Notes: a model not told the origin generated them from the letters alone. Numbered from the stretch's first letter, positions 7,178-16,705 are shown. The stretch is 64,000 nucleotides of DNA from an uncultured Pelagibacteraceae bacterium (GCA_902613915.1 CACMJB010000004.1:1-64000); one strand, 5' to 3'. Numbers and translations are program-made.

Positions 7178-7570
7178 ATGATTAAACAAATTAAATCCTC
7201 TGAAGTAAAAAATTATATTAAAGAAAACTCTAATGTGGTTTTACTTGATGTGAGAACTGAAAACGAATGGACTACACTAGGCAAACCTAATGCCGAAGAT
7301 TTAAATTCCAAAACTTATTTTGTTACAGTAAGTCATGATCTATCAAATTGGCAAGTTCCAGATCCAAATTTCGTAGAGAAGGTTAAAAAAAATATTAGTA
7401 AAGATAAAACAATTTTAGTTATGTGTGCTGCAGGTGGAAGATCCATGATAGCAGCAAATCTTCTAGAAGCAGAGGGTTATTCTGCTTTAAATGTTTCTGA
7501 TGGTTATAGTGGTAACGGTCAAGATCCTGGCTGGAAAAATTTGGGGTTACCTTCTATTATAGATAACTGA
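7178..7570 (+). CDS. Rhodanese-like domain protein
   Basis: This single-domain, 130-residue rhodanese starts with the family segment NVVLLDVRTENEW near residue 20. The active-site loop CAAGGRS has its catalytic cysteine at residue 83. Such proteins carry sulfur as a persulfide or act as sulfurtransferases. The position directly after metY fits a role in handling reduced sulfur, but the donor and acceptor are unknown. A six-base loop after the cysteine suggests a sulfur rather than phosphate substrate. Its 3' end overlaps a convergent lipoprotein gene by 24 bases. Confidence 0.87.
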   Translation: MIKQIKSSEVKNYIKENSNVVLLDVRTENEWTTLGKPNAEDLNSKTYFVTVSHDLSNWQVPDPNFVEKVKKNISKDKTILVMCAAGGRSMIAANLLEAEGYSALNVSDGYSGNGQDPGWKNLGLPSIIDN

Positions 7571-7957
7571 TTTTTTAGCTATCTTTTCAATTAGAGATAA
7601 TTCTTTTTCTTTATTTATTTTAGGAAATTTTTGTACGATTTCTGATGTCTTCTTTGCTATTGTGGTATTTTTTAGCTTAATTTGTTTTTTAACAATTGTG
7701 CAAAATTCAGATCTAGTTATTTCAAAGGATGAAATGCAGGTTTCTTTTTTTCTATCTGGATTTTTTTCTTCTGCATAAGCAATAGCGTGTTCTAAAGGAG
7801 TTTTGCCTGTTTGTTTTTTAACCCCATAACTAATCGCTGAATTTAAACCAGATTGAACAAATTTTCCGTTCGAAGCACCTGGGCCGAGTAATGCTAACGA
7901 CTCAGCACAACCGTTGAGTAAAAAAATAGTTGATAATAAAAACAATATTTTTTTCAT
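7547..7957 (-). CDS. Predicted lipoprotein, tandem paralog A
   Basis: The 136-residue product starts with a lipoprotein signal (MKKILFLLSTIFLLNGC, lipobox LNGC, cysteine at residue 17). It is followed by the SLALLGP motif and the block SYGVKKQTGKTPLEHAIAYA, then a cysteine pair around CISSFE...EFC and a lysine-rich C-terminus. I do not recognise a family. A paralog with the same blocks lies 137 bases upstream on the same strand, so the pair arose by tandem duplication. Attachment to a membrane through the lipidated cysteine is inferred. Confidence 0.72.
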   Translation of the reverse strand: MKKILFLLSTIFLLNGCAESLALLGPGASNGKFVQSGLNSAISYGVKKQTGKTPLEHAIAYAEEKNPDRKKETCISSFEITRSEFCTIVKKQIKLKNTTIAKKTSEIVQKFPKINKEKELSLIEKIAKKSVIYNRR

Positions 7958-8094
7958 GATTAACTTGTTTGATTGGTCTGATATATCGGCTTCATCTTTA
8001 AAGAAAAGATAATTGTGAGTTTACTAATTTTTATTAACACAACTCAAGGTGGTTAAGATCTTAAATTTAAAATGATGATTTATTTTAGAATTAA

Positions 8095-8496
8095 TTAATC
8101 TAGATACTTAATTTTAGATTTTTTATTTATTTTAGGCTGTAGTGATGAAGTAAATTTTTCTATAGATATTTCCTTTGATTTATTTAACATCTTCGATTTA
8201 GTTATTTTCAGTTGCTTTTTCACAATAGCGCAAATTTCTGAATTAGTTTTTTCAGCAAATGTTAAACAAGGTTCCTTTTTTTTTTGCGGATTGATTTCTT
8301 CCGCATAGGCTATTGCGTGTTCCATTGGGCTTTTTCCAGTTTGTTTTTTTACGCCGTAATTTACTGCTGAAGAAAAAGCTGACTGGGCAATGTTTCCACC
8401 AGTTGCTGCGGTAGAAGTAGGTCCTAATAGAGCTAAGGACTGTGCACAACCAGTCATTAAGGTGAAACCTAATAAACAGACTAAAATTTTTCTCAT
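8095..8496 (-). CDS. Predicted lipoprotein, tandem paralog B
   Basis: This paralog of the gene at 7547-7957 has a lipoprotein signal ending in the lipobox MTGC. SLALLGP, NYGVKKQTGKSPMEHAIAYA and a conserved cysteine pair (PCLTFAE...EIC) follow. I chose the ATG at 8496 because it gives a textbook signal peptide. The open frame extends upstream to a GTG at 8559 but would then add 21 residues before the signal. AAAGGGAG immediately precedes the ATG, rather close for a ribosome site. Compared with paralog A it has an extra threonine/alanine-rich stretch after LLGP. Confidence 0.7.
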   Translation of the reverse strand: MRKILVCLLGFTLMTGCAQSLALLGPTSTAATGGNIAQSAFSSAVNYGVKKQTGKSPMEHAIAYAEEINPQKKKEPCLTFAEKTNSEICAIVKKQLKITKSKMLNKSKEISIEKFTSSLQPKINKKSKIKYLD

Positions 8497-8603
8497 ACTC
8501 CCTTTTATAATTTCTTTATTTAAAGCAGAGATCTGTTTATTGTTAAATAAACGAATCACTCATAATGAGTTTATACAATACAACCTGTAATAGAAATACT
8601 TGT

Positions 8604-9554
8604 CTATGAGATTTTTCTTATAGGCTTATTTTTTAAACAACTTTCAAGATTTTCTATCATTTGCGAATAAAATTTTGTGTAATTTTCTGCTGTTACGTAA
8701 CCTATATGAGGAAGTAATAGAGCATTAGAGAGAAATCTTAATTTATGATCTTGAGGCAATGGTTCTTGATCATAAACATCTAAACCAGCTCCAGCTATTT
8801 TTTCATCTTTAAGAACTTCGACTAAATCATTTTCATTAATAATTGGTCCTCTTGAAGTGTTGATAATAAAAGAAGTTTTTTTCATCATTCCCAATTCTTT
8901 TTTTGTTATTAGATTTTTGTATCTTTCACCTAAAACTAGGTGAATTGATATAATATCTGAATTTTTTAATAAATCTTCTTTACTCATAGGTAAAACTCCT
9001 AATTCATTTGCATGAGATAAATTTAGATTTTCGCTCCATGCACATACTTCCATGCCAAAAGCTTTTGCAACTTTTGCAACTTGTGTTCCTATCTTTCCTA
9101 ACCCAATCAAACCTAACATTTTTCCTTTTAGTTCAAAACCAATAGTCGTTTGCCAGTAACCTTGGAACATATTATCGATTTCCTGTTTCATATTACGGTA
9201 AAGACCAAGAATTAAAGCCCAAGTTATTTCGGCTGCAGGGTTAGGATTAATTTCAGTACCACAAACAATAATATTTTTTTTCTTAACTGCTTCTAAATCA
9301 ATAGCTTTATTTCTCATACCTGATGTCATTAAATATTTTAATTTAGGTAAGCTCTCGATTAAAGTTTTAGTCATTGGAGTTCTTTCTCTCATGATAAAAA
9401 AAGCCTCAAAATCCTCTAGTTCAACTATAGCTTCTTTTTCATCTGTAAAAGGCTCATGAAAAACTTTAAATTCAAATTTATCTTTATACTTTTCAGTATT
9501 GATAATTTGTGAAAAGGCATTTTGATAATCGTCTAATACAGCTACTTTAATCAT
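8604..9554 (-). CDS. D-isomer 2-hydroxyacid dehydrogenase
   Basis: The 316-residue protein belongs to the NAD(P)-dependent D-2-hydroxyacid dehydrogenase family. The Rossmann motif GLIGLGKIG is near residue 147. The catalytic triad is visible as Arg in NTSRGPIINE, Glu in GLDVYDQEPLP and His in LLPHIGYVT. The substrate cannot be fixed (glycerate, phosphoglycerate or other 2-oxoacids). It overlaps the upstream transporter gene by eight bases and sits in a three-gene unit with a DadA-like oxidase, suggesting a joint role in metabolising an oxoacid. Confidence 0.87.
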   Translation of the reverse strand: MIKVAVLDDYQNAFSQIINTEKYKDKFEFKVFHEPFTDEKEAIVELEDFEAFFIMRERTPMTKTLIESLPKLKYLMTSGMRNKAIDLEAVKKKNIIVCGTEINPNPAAEITWALILGLYRNMKQEIDNMFQGYWQTTIGFELKGKMLGLIGLGKIGTQVAKVAKAFGMEVCAWSENLNLSHANELGVLPMSKEDLLKNSDIISIHLVLGERYKNLITKKELGMMKKTSFIINTSRGPIINENDLVEVLKDEKIAGAGLDVYDQEPLPQDHKLRFLSNALLLPHIGYVTAENYTKFYSQMIENLESCLKNKPIRKIS

Positions 9555-10440
9555 TGGTTTTTTTATTTGATAGATAAATACCAGAAATTATAAAACTTGC
9601 TCCAATAAAATGGAATAGTTGAAATTTTTCTTTAAAAATTATTATTGCCATTAAAGCACTAAAAAGTGGCATTAGCTGTATAAACATAGATGATCTATTG
9701 GGTCCTATAAGTTCAATTGCTTTCTGCCAACAATAATATGCTGCGATCGCAGGAAAGATAACTACGTAAGTTAAAATAAAGATAAAAGCTTTATTTATTT
9801 TTACATCTAGTCCGATTGATTGTTCGTATAGAAATTGTGGAAACAAAAATATTAATCCTACTGTGACCATTATTTGAATTAAAGAAAATTGAGATAATTC
9901 AAGCTTGCTTTTTTTTAGTAATGTTGAGTATAGTGACCAGCTTAAAACACAAACTAACATCCATATATCGCCAATATTAAAACTTAAAGAAATTATTTTT
10001 TGAAAGCTTGCATTTGAAATAATTGTTCCTACTCCAAATATAGATAAAATTAATCCTGAAATTTGAAATAAATTTGTTTTTTCAATTTTCATAATCGAGG
10101 AAAAAATTATTATCATTGGAGGGATAGCGGCTAACATTAAAACTGCATTTATTACTTGTGTAAAGTTTAAAGCAAAATAAACAACTGAATTAAACATACT
10201 AATTGTCAATATGCCCATAAAACTTATTACTAAGATATTTTGTTTAATATATTTTCTCTTCACTAAAATTTCTTTAATTGTGAAAGGTATCAATATAAAC
10301 CATACCATGAACCATCTTAAAAAATTTAGAGTTAGTGGCGGGACTTCGAATAAAGTTGCAAATTTACCGACAATAAAATTTCCAGACCAAAATAAAGCAG
10401 CCAATGTAAGAAAAGTATAAGCTAAATAATTTTTTGACAA
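9547..10440 (-). CDS. EamA/DMT-family transporter
   Basis: This 297-residue inner-membrane protein has about ten hydrophobic segments arranged as two EamA repeats. The first starts at FLTLAALFWSGNFIVGKFA; the second begins near residue 155 with IGDIWMLVCVLSWSLYS. Members of the drug/metabolite superfamily mostly export amino acids, nucleosides or other metabolites. The substrate is unknown. Its position between the DadA-like oxidase (seven bases upstream) and the 2-hydroxyacid dehydrogenase (overlap) hints at an amino acid or oxoacid. Confidence 0.85.
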   Translation of the reverse strand: MSKNYLAYTFLTLAALFWSGNFIVGKFATLFEVPPLTLNFLRWFMVWFILIPFTIKEILVKRKYIKQNILVISFMGILTISMFNSVVYFALNFTQVINAVLMLAAIPPMIIIFSSIMKIEKTNLFQISGLILSIFGVGTIISNASFQKIISLSFNIGDIWMLVCVLSWSLYSTLLKKSKLELSQFSLIQIMVTVGLIFLFPQFLYEQSIGLDVKINKAFIFILTYVVIFPAIAAYYCWQKAIELIGPNRSSMFIQLMPLFSALMAIIIFKEKFQLFHFIGASFIISGIYLSNKKTND

Positions 10441-10447
10441 ATAATTC

Positions 10448-11707
10448 CTAATTAAATCTTTTAGAGCTATAAGGAGTTAAATCTAAATTTGTTTTTTCCC
10501 CTGCTACAATACCTGAAACAATTTTGCCAGTGATAGCTCCTAAAGTCCAGCCTAAATGCTGATGGCCAAATGCATAGATAATATTTTTATTTTTAAGTGA
10601 TGGTCCTAAAATGGGTAGAAAATCTGGAAGTGTTGGTCTAAATCCTAACCACTCATCTTCGTGCTTACCTAGATCTGGAAGCAATTCTTTTGCACATTTA
10701 ATTACGTAATCTATTCTTTTTTTGGAAGGAGGATTTTTTAATCCACCTAATTCTACTGTTCCAACTGCTCTAAGTCCTTGGTTCATTGGTGTCATGCCAA
10801 AACCTCTATCCAGAAATATAACAGGTCTACTTATTAAATGTTCTTTTCCTTTAAAATGAACATGGTAACCTCTTTCAGTATCTAAAGGAATATTCTCGCC
10901 TAATTGATCGGTTAATAATTTTGAAAAAGCTCCTGAAGCAATAACTGTTTTTTCAAATTTATAATCTTCATTTTCAGATCTTATGACTGTTTCGTTAATA
11001 TTAATTTGTTCTAAACTTTTAATATTAGTTTGAATAAATTTTCCGCCTCTCTCCAAGAAAAGTTTAAATATCTTCTTAAGTATGCCATGTGGATCTCTTG
11101 CGTGCATCGCATTTTCATAAATTACTCCAGCATCAAAAACTGGTTGTAAGTTTGGTTCTAAATCTAAAACTTCTTTTTGTGTTAAAAGTTTCTGTTCTAT
11201 TCCAAGCTCATCTCTAACTTTGATTTCTAATTTTCTACTTTTTAAGTTTTTATTAGTCCAAATATAAATTATTCCTTTTTTTTCAACTAAACCTGTTGTG
11301 TCTATTTCTTGAAATATTTCTTCATAAGCGTCATTTGATAAACTTAAAATCTGATGCATATACTTTGCAGTATGCATCATTGATTTGTGATTACAATTTT
11401 TAAAGTAATGTAAAAACCAATTTAACATTTTTGGGATATAACCCCATTTTAATGCTAAAGGACCATAAGAGCTTACTAGCATTTTAGGAACATCATATAA
11501 AACATCAGGACGGTTAAACTGTAAAACTGCATAAGGTGAAAAATGACCTGCGTTTCCGTAAGAAGCTGGTTTAAACTCTTTAGACAAAGGGTCGTGTCTA
11601 TCAAAGATAGTTACAGGAATACCTTTTTTAATTAATTGCAAGCCAGTGCAAACACCTTGAATTCCAGAGCCTACTATACCAACAGATTTACATTTATGAT
11701 TTTCCAT
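10448..11707 (-). CDS. FAD-dependent D-amino acid dehydrogenase-like oxidoreductase
   Basis: The 419-residue protein is a DAO-fold flavoenzyme close to DadA, which oxidises D-amino acids to 2-oxoacids and passes electrons to the respiratory chain. The dinucleotide-binding motif is VGIVGSGIQGVCTGLQL at residues 8-24. The C-terminal FAD segment appears as FGHQHLGWTLGAITGKIVSG, with GFRPTLPDFLPILG before it. It is the first gene of a unit with a DMT transporter and a 2-hydroxyacid dehydrogenase. Substrate specificity cannot be read from the sequence. Confidence 0.83.
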   Translation of the reverse strand: MENHKCKSVGIVGSGIQGVCTGLQLIKKGIPVTIFDRHDPLSKEFKPASYGNAGHFSPYAVLQFNRPDVLYDVPKMLVSSYGPLALKWGYIPKMLNWFLHYFKNCNHKSMMHTAKYMHQILSLSNDAYEEIFQEIDTTGLVEKKGIIYIWTNKNLKSRKLEIKVRDELGIEQKLLTQKEVLDLEPNLQPVFDAGVIYENAMHARDPHGILKKIFKLFLERGGKFIQTNIKSLEQININETVIRSENEDYKFEKTVIASGAFSKLLTDQLGENIPLDTERGYHVHFKGKEHLISRPVIFLDRGFGMTPMNQGLRAVGTVELGGLKNPPSKKRIDYVIKCAKELLPDLGKHEDEWLGFRPTLPDFLPILGPSLKNKNIIYAFGHQHLGWTLGAITGKIVSGIVAGEKTNLDLTPYSSKRFN

Positions 11708-11752
11708 TAAAGGAATTATATTGCAATGTTAGAAAATTAGTAGTGCGGTAGA

Positions 11753-12217
11753 TTAGGCGATGGCTTCTTTATTAACGACTTCTGGTCTGTCTTCTGAACT
11801 ATCTGTAGATGAAGAAGTTTCTTTTTTGTCTTTCTTATTGAATAAGAAACTGTCAGTTAATTTTGATTTAGAGCCACTAGTTTTTTTAATGTATCCATCA
11901 ATATCAGCTCCATTTTCTGTTCTTAGGTTAACGCCAAATTCTATATCTCCTTTAACTGTACCAGTTGAACCTATTACAATATTTTGTGCTGTAACTTTGC
12001 CATCTAAATGACCATGTATTTCTACATCGTCAGCTTCAATTGTTCCCGTGATAGAACCTGTGTCTCTTACTATTAGTTCTTTTGAAATGACTGGGCCTTT
12101 AACTAACCCTGCAACATCTATGGCTCCAGAGCTATTAATAGTTCCTTCAATGCTTACTGTCTCACTTATAAGAGATCGTTCTGAATCTTTAATTTTATTT
12201 TTCTTATCACCAAACAT
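11753..12217 (-). CDS. Bactofilin-family cytoskeletal protein
   Basis: Bactofilins polymerise without nucleotide and scaffold cell wall enzymes. The 154-residue protein has the central right-handed beta-helix domain (about residues 15-110) with repeats such as IEGTINSSGAIDVAGLVKG, ITGTIEADDVEIHGHLDGKV and GTVKGDIEFG. It has a charged N-terminus and a lysine/serine-rich tail. It lies downstream of rodA in the mre cluster after a 79-base gap, so it may be part of the elongation machinery. The gap is AT-rich with no clear terminator. Confidence 0.88.
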   Translation of the reverse strand: MFGDKKNKIKDSERSLISETVSIEGTINSSGAIDVAGLVKGPVISKELIVRDTGSITGTIEADDVEIHGHLDGKVTAQNIVIGSTGTVKGDIEFGVNLRTENGADIDGYIKKTSGSKSKLTDSFLFNKKDKKETSSSTDSSEDRPEVVNKEAIA

Positions 12218-12296
12218 ATAATTTTTCTTAAATTAATCACCTTATCTAATTTAATACAAGTTTTTTTTTAAATCAAATTTGGTCATTTTAGGTTTA

Positions 12297-13421
12297 TTAA
12301 TTTACAGGAACATCCTTGTAAATTTTGCATGACATCACAATTCCAAGACCAAACATAATCGCTAACATAGACGATCCACCATATGACATAATAGGAAGAG
12401 GTGATCCAACGATAGGAAGAAGTCCTAATACCATCATCATATTAACAACAACATATATAAAGAAGGCTGTACCAAAGCTATAACAGTATAACTTACCAAA
12501 ATTACTTCTAGTCATGTTACCTATTCTAATTATCCTAGAAATAATAAGCGCGTATAGTAATAAAATGAATAGTGAACCAAAAAACCCGAACTCTTCAGAG
12601 AATAAGGTAAATATAAAGTCTGTGTGTTTCTCTGGTAAGTAGTCCAAATAACTCTGAGAACCGTTTAAAAAACCTTTACCAAATAAACCTCCTGAACCAA
12701 TAGCTATTTTAGACTGAATAATTTGATAACCAGCTCCTAAAGGATCTCTTTCTGGGTTTAAAAAAGTCAAAATTCTAGATTTTTGATAAGGTTTTAAAAA
12801 AGATATGGCTATTGGCAATAAAGCTATCATTGCAACACCAGAATAAATGAAAAATTTTGGTCTTACGCCTGCTAGCCAAGCTACAACTATACCACCAGAT
12901 GCAATTAATATTGAAGTTCCAAGATCTGGTTGTGTAGCAACCAAAATAACGGGACCTATTAGAGCTGTAATAGGCAAAACTAAATGTCTAAAGCTATTTA
13001 TATTTTCAATTGATATACGGTGATAATACTTTGCTAGAAACAGTATTAATCCAATTTTCATCAGCTCAGAAGGCTGAAGGTTCATGAAATAAAGATTTAA
13101 CCAACGCTGTGAACCTGATGAAGTTAAACCAAAATATTTAACTCCAAGTAATAAAAGGAAAAATGTAAAATAAATTAAATAACTTGCTTCATGCCAAAAT
13201 CTAATTTGAATTAAAGAAATTACAAAAAACATTCCAAAGAAGACAAAAAAACGTAGAATGTGACTATTAGTATGATATTTAAATTCACCACCATCTGTTG
13301 AGTACATAGCAAACATACTTATGATACCTAAAACTAAAATTGAAAAGATTAAAACATAATCAAAAGATAAGATTTTATCTCTTAAAGATTGTGAGGATTG
13401 AATTGATCTTTGCTGTAACAT
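12297..13421 (-). CDS. rodA: Rod-shape SEDS glycosyltransferase RodA
   Basis: RodA is a SEDS-family peptidoglycan polymerase that works with PBP2 during cell elongation. The 374-residue protein has about ten membrane segments. Signatures include QPSELMKIGLILFLAKY, the segment VATQPDLGTS with its catalytic-loop aspartate, the ERDPLGAGYQ loop, and SPLPIMSYGGSSM near the C-terminus. Its start overlaps the mrdA stop by one base, fixing the pair as a translationally coupled unit. A second SEDS protein, ftsW, is in the dcw cluster of this window. Confidence 0.95.
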   Translation of the reverse strand: MLQQRSIQSSQSLRDKILSFDYVLIFSILVLGIISMFAMYSTDGGEFKYHTNSHILRFFVFFGMFFVISLIQIRFWHEASYLIYFTFFLLLLGVKYFGLTSSGSQRWLNLYFMNLQPSELMKIGLILFLAKYYHRISIENINSFRHLVLPITALIGPVILVATQPDLGTSILIASGGIVVAWLAGVRPKFFIYSGVAMIALLPIAISFLKPYQKSRILTFLNPERDPLGAGYQIIQSKIAIGSGGLFGKGFLNGSQSYLDYLPEKHTDFIFTLFSEEFGFFGSLFILLLYALIISRIIRIGNMTRSNFGKLYCYSFGTAFFIYVVVNMMMVLGLLPIVGSPLPIMSYGGSSMLAIMFGLGIVMSCKIYKDVPVN

Positions 13422-15355
13422 TAAACAGACTCTCCAATTAAATTATTAGCGCTTCTTCTCAGCTCATGCCTTTCTAAAACTTTTTTAATTACTTGTTTTG
13501 CAATTGGGGCTGCTGCTTTACCACCAGAGCCACCATGTTCTACTAAAACACTAATTGCGTATTGAGGATTTTTATAAGGAGCAAACGCTACAAATAATGC
13601 GTGATCTCTATCTTTGTAAGGTAAACTTTCTTGTTTCACCTCTGCTTCTCTTTGTTCTTCAGTAAATTTTTTAATCTGTGATGAGCCAGTTTTCCCTGCG
13701 AAAGTAAATTTTGGATCTTCAAATCTATGTCTGTAAGATGTTCCACCAGGTTCATTTGATGATGAGAACATAGCGTCTTTAATTAAGTTTATGTGTTCTT
13801 GATTTTTAAAAAGAGGTTTTAAATTAAAATTAGATACCAATAAGTCAGTTGGCAAAGGTTCATTAGGATTTTCATTTTTGTGTTTCAAATATTTTCTGAG
13901 GTTATCATTTTTTTCATCAAATATAATTCTTGGATTAATTTCAAAACCGCCGTTAGCAATTTGTGCTGTCATTAGGCAAAGTTGCAAAGGTGTGCTTTGG
14001 AAATAGCCTTGTCCAATTCCAGAATGAAGTGTTTCACCTAAGTACCAGTTTTGCCCAATAAATTTTTTCTTCCATTTAGTATTAGGTACAACTCCAGATC
14101 TTTCCTCAATAAAATCATTTAAAACTTTTTTTCCTAAACCAAATCTTTTTGCTGTTTCTGAAAGACGATCAACACCCAGCTTTCTTGCAATCTCGTAAAA
14201 ATAAACATCGCATGATCTTTGAATTCCTTTTCTTAAATTAACAATACCGTGCCCCTCTTTCTCCCAGCAGTGAAATTTTTCACCGTAAAGCTCTATTTTT
14301 CCTTTACATCTAAATGTATCTAAAGGTCTGACAATTTTATTTTCTAAAGCACTTAATGCTACTAAAGTTTTAATAGTTGAGCCTGGAGGGTAAAGACCTG
14401 ATAAAGCTTTATTGGCTAAAGGTTTTTTTTCATTTTTGATTAAACTATTCCAGTATTTTTTATCTAGGCCATGAACGAATTGATTAGGTTCAAAAGTTGG
14501 AGATGAAACTAAAGAGACAATATCACCATTATAAACATCCATAACACAAACCGCAGCTGCTTTATCTTGTAATAATTCCGCAGTATATTTTTGAACTTCA
14601 TAATCTAATGTGGTCTTAAAACTTTTTCCTGCCTGACCTGAATCTATTTTTATCTCTCTAATTCTTTTACCAAAAGCGTTTACTTCGTATCTTTGATAAC
14701 CAACTTTACCAATTATCTGCTCATCAAGTTTTCGCTCTAAACCAGTTTTTCCAACTGCCATTCCTGGAACTGAAAGCTCTTTTAAATATTCTTTTGTTTG
14801 AAGGTCTTTAGCGCTTATCTGTGATACATAACCTAAAATATGAGCAGAAGAATTGTCAGGGTAAGTTCTAGCTACTGATACGATGGGTTCAACTCCTTGA
14901 AGTTCATGTAAAAATAAATTCAGTCTTGAGAAGTCAGACCAGCTTAAGTTTTCAGAAACTATAACTGGTTCCCATGGTTTTTGTTTTCTAATTTTTCTTT
15001 TTAAAAAAGAAACTCTGTTATCAGTAATATTTAATATGGCTTTTAATCTTACAAAAAGATTATCAAGATCTTTAGTGTTTTCTGGCACTAAATGAACTTG
15101 ATACAAAGGTTCATTAGATGCTATTTCTGTATTAAAAAAATCTTTAATGGCTCCTCGTTCAGGAGCCAGCTTCCACTCTCTAAATCTATTTTTATCAGAT
15201 AATGATTTATATTTTGTGGCTTGATTAATTTGAAGGGAGATAAGTCTTCCAACTAACCCAACCATCACAACAGCTTTTGCAGCTGTTATTAAAAACATTC
15301 TTCTGCTAATTAGTTTTGATTTAATTACCGTGTTACCCGATCCTGGACTAAGCAT
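13421..15355 (-). CDS. mrdA: Penicillin-binding protein 2 (transpeptidase MrdA)
   Basis: PBP2 crosslinks peptidoglycan during elongation. The 644-residue protein has one N-terminal membrane segment (about residues 20-42), a pedestal domain and a transpeptidase domain. The three active-site motifs are visible: SxxK as STIK at residues 326-329, SxN as SCD at 381-383, and KTGS near residue 556. The aspartate in place of asparagine in the second motif also occurs in E. coli PBP2. It overlaps mreD by eight bases and rodA by one base. Confidence 0.95.
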   Translation of the reverse strand: MLSPGSGNTVIKSKLISRRMFLITAAKAVVMVGLVGRLISLQINQATKYKSLSDKNRFREWKLAPERGAIKDFFNTEIASNEPLYQVHLVPENTKDLDNLFVRLKAILNITDNRVSFLKRKIRKQKPWEPVIVSENLSWSDFSRLNLFLHELQGVEPIVSVARTYPDNSSAHILGYVSQISAKDLQTKEYLKELSVPGMAVGKTGLERKLDEQIIGKVGYQRYEVNAFGKRIREIKIDSGQAGKSFKTTLDYEVQKYTAELLQDKAAAVCVMDVYNGDIVSLVSSPTFEPNQFVHGLDKKYWNSLIKNEKKPLANKALSGLYPPGSTIKTLVALSALENKIVRPLDTFRCKGKIELYGEKFHCWEKEGHGIVNLRKGIQRSCDVYFYEIARKLGVDRLSETAKRFGLGKKVLNDFIEERSGVVPNTKWKKKFIGQNWYLGETLHSGIGQGYFQSTPLQLCLMTAQIANGGFEINPRIIFDEKNDNLRKYLKHKNENPNEPLPTDLLVSNFNLKPLFKNQEHINLIKDAMFSSSNEPGGTSYRHRFEDPKFTFAGKTGSSQIKKFTEEQREAEVKQESLPYKDRDHALFVAFAPYKNPQYAISVLVEHGGSGGKAAAPIAKQVIKKVLERHELRRSANNLIGESV

Positions 15356-15860
15356 CTTGAGATCCTATAAAGCTCATTTGATATAAATTGAATAGTAACC
15401 AGAAAACTGGAAAAGCAAATAAAGTAAAGAAAGTATTATAACTAATTTTTGTAAACGTAGTTGTTATTTCTGAAAAGTTATTCAACAAAGAGAAGAATAA
15501 TAAATTAGCAAAGATTAAAGCTATAAAGAAAGTAAACCAATCTGATGCTATTGTAGTATTTACACTTTTATTTCTTACATAATTTCCAAAAAAACAAACA
15601 ACTAGGTAAGAAAGTGAGCTTATGCCTAAAGGAAAGCCCATCACAACATCATTAATTAGCCCAGCAAAAAAAATGTGGCCTGTGCCCATTAAGTTAGGAC
15701 GTTTTATTATCCAGAAATAAATTATTATGATTTGTAAATTTAAAGAAAAAACTTCAAATAATTTTTCAAAGTTTGTATCAACTTCACTTATAGATAAATA
15801 GTATAGTAAAAATAAAGGACCAGCTGCGAAAAGTTTATTTAATATATTTTCTTTAGCCAT
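15348..15860 (-). CDS. mreD: Rod-shape-determining protein MreD
   Basis: MreD is a small inner-membrane component of the elongasome. The protein has 170 residues and about five to six hydrophobic segments. The motif FFAGLINDVVMGFPLGISSLSY near the middle is characteristic of the family (loop with DxxxGxPLG). It shares one base with mreC and eight with mrdA. Sequence conservation is low outside that motif, but the gene order makes the assignment secure. Confidence 0.9.
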   Translation of the reverse strand: MAKENILNKLFAAGPLFLLYYLSISEVDTNFEKLFEVFSLNLQIIIIYFWIIKRPNLMGTGHIFFAGLINDVVMGFPLGISSLSYLVVCFFGNYVRNKSVNTTIASDWFTFFIALIFANLLFFSLLNNFSEITTTFTKISYNTFFTLFAFPVFWLLFNLYQMSFIGSQDA

Positions 15861-16705
15861 TAAAAGACTTCCTTAGTTGGTTTAATCAAATTAACAGTTA
15901 CGAAAGACAATTGGTTTGGATCTACAAATAAATCTACTTCACCATTATCTTTTGTTTTACCTACTGGAGTTCCCGCATTAAAAATTCCATCTTTACCAGA
16001 TGCAAAAACTGTAATGTCATCCTCAAAAATATAATCTTCAGGTAAATACTCTAAAGTTGGTTTACGTGTTCCATGTCCAGTTAAGATTGCTTGGGTACTA
16101 CTTGTGTCAAACGTAACAGGTATTCTGCTATTTAAATCATTTAATAATAATACTCTTGAAGATAAATAATTAGTTTCAACAATACGGCCAATTAAATATT
16201 TATTTTGAGTAACTGGCATGCCTTTTTTTATACCTTCTTTGCTACCTTTATTAATAATAATTGATTTTAAAAATGGGCTGTTGCGATCAACTAATACTTT
16301 TGCCAGAACAATATTTGAAACTTTTTCTACATCTTCTGTATCTAAAACCTTTTTAAGGTTTTTGTTTTCATTAGAAATATACTCTAAATTTAAATCTAAA
16401 GCTTTGTATCTCTCTATTACCTGTTTAAGTTTTTCATTTTCTTCTTTTAAATTGAAATGACTAGCTATCCCTTTATTAATTCCAGGAAATAATCTTGTTG
16501 GCGTTGATGCTAAATAAGTAACTCGATAAACTAAATCGTTAATTAAGCTTCTAGTCGTTTTAACGGCCTGAAAACCATAAACATCTAGAAAAAAAATTAT
16601 TAAAGCTACGATAATTAAAGAAAGTATTGAAAATTTATGTGAAGCTCCTCTTTGTAAAAGAGCTGAACGAAACGCTATACCAAAATCATCTCTACTAACT
16701 GACAT
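15860..16705 (-). CDS. mreC: Rod-shape-determining protein MreC
   Basis: MreC is a periplasmic scaffold anchored by one N-terminal helix. The 281-residue protein has a membrane segment around residues 25-45 and a coiled-coil stretch around 85-120 (LKEENEKLKQVIERYKAL). The MreC beta-barrel domain follows, with segments such as SPFLKSIIINKGSKEGIKKG and NKYLIGRIVETN. It lies 18 bases downstream of mreB and touches mreD, as in most proteobacteria. Confidence 0.93.
   Translation of the reverse strand: MSVSRDDFGIAFRSALLQRGASHKFSILSLIIVALIIFFLDVYGFQAVKTTRSLINDLVYRVTYLASTPTRLFPGINKGIASHFNLKEENEKLKQVIERYKALDLNLEYISNENKNLKKVLDTEDVEKVSNIVLAKVLVDRNSPFLKSIIINKGSKEGIKKGMPVTQNKYLIGRIVETNYLSSRVLLLNDLNSRIPVTFDTSSTQAILTGHGTRKPTLEYLPEDYIFEDDITVFASGKDGIFNAGTPVGKTKDNGEVDLFVDPNQLSFVTVNLIKPTKEVF

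Noticed and set aside
8497-8559. GTG-started extension of lipoprotein B
   Set aside because: It would bury the lipoprotein signal 21 residues inside the protein.
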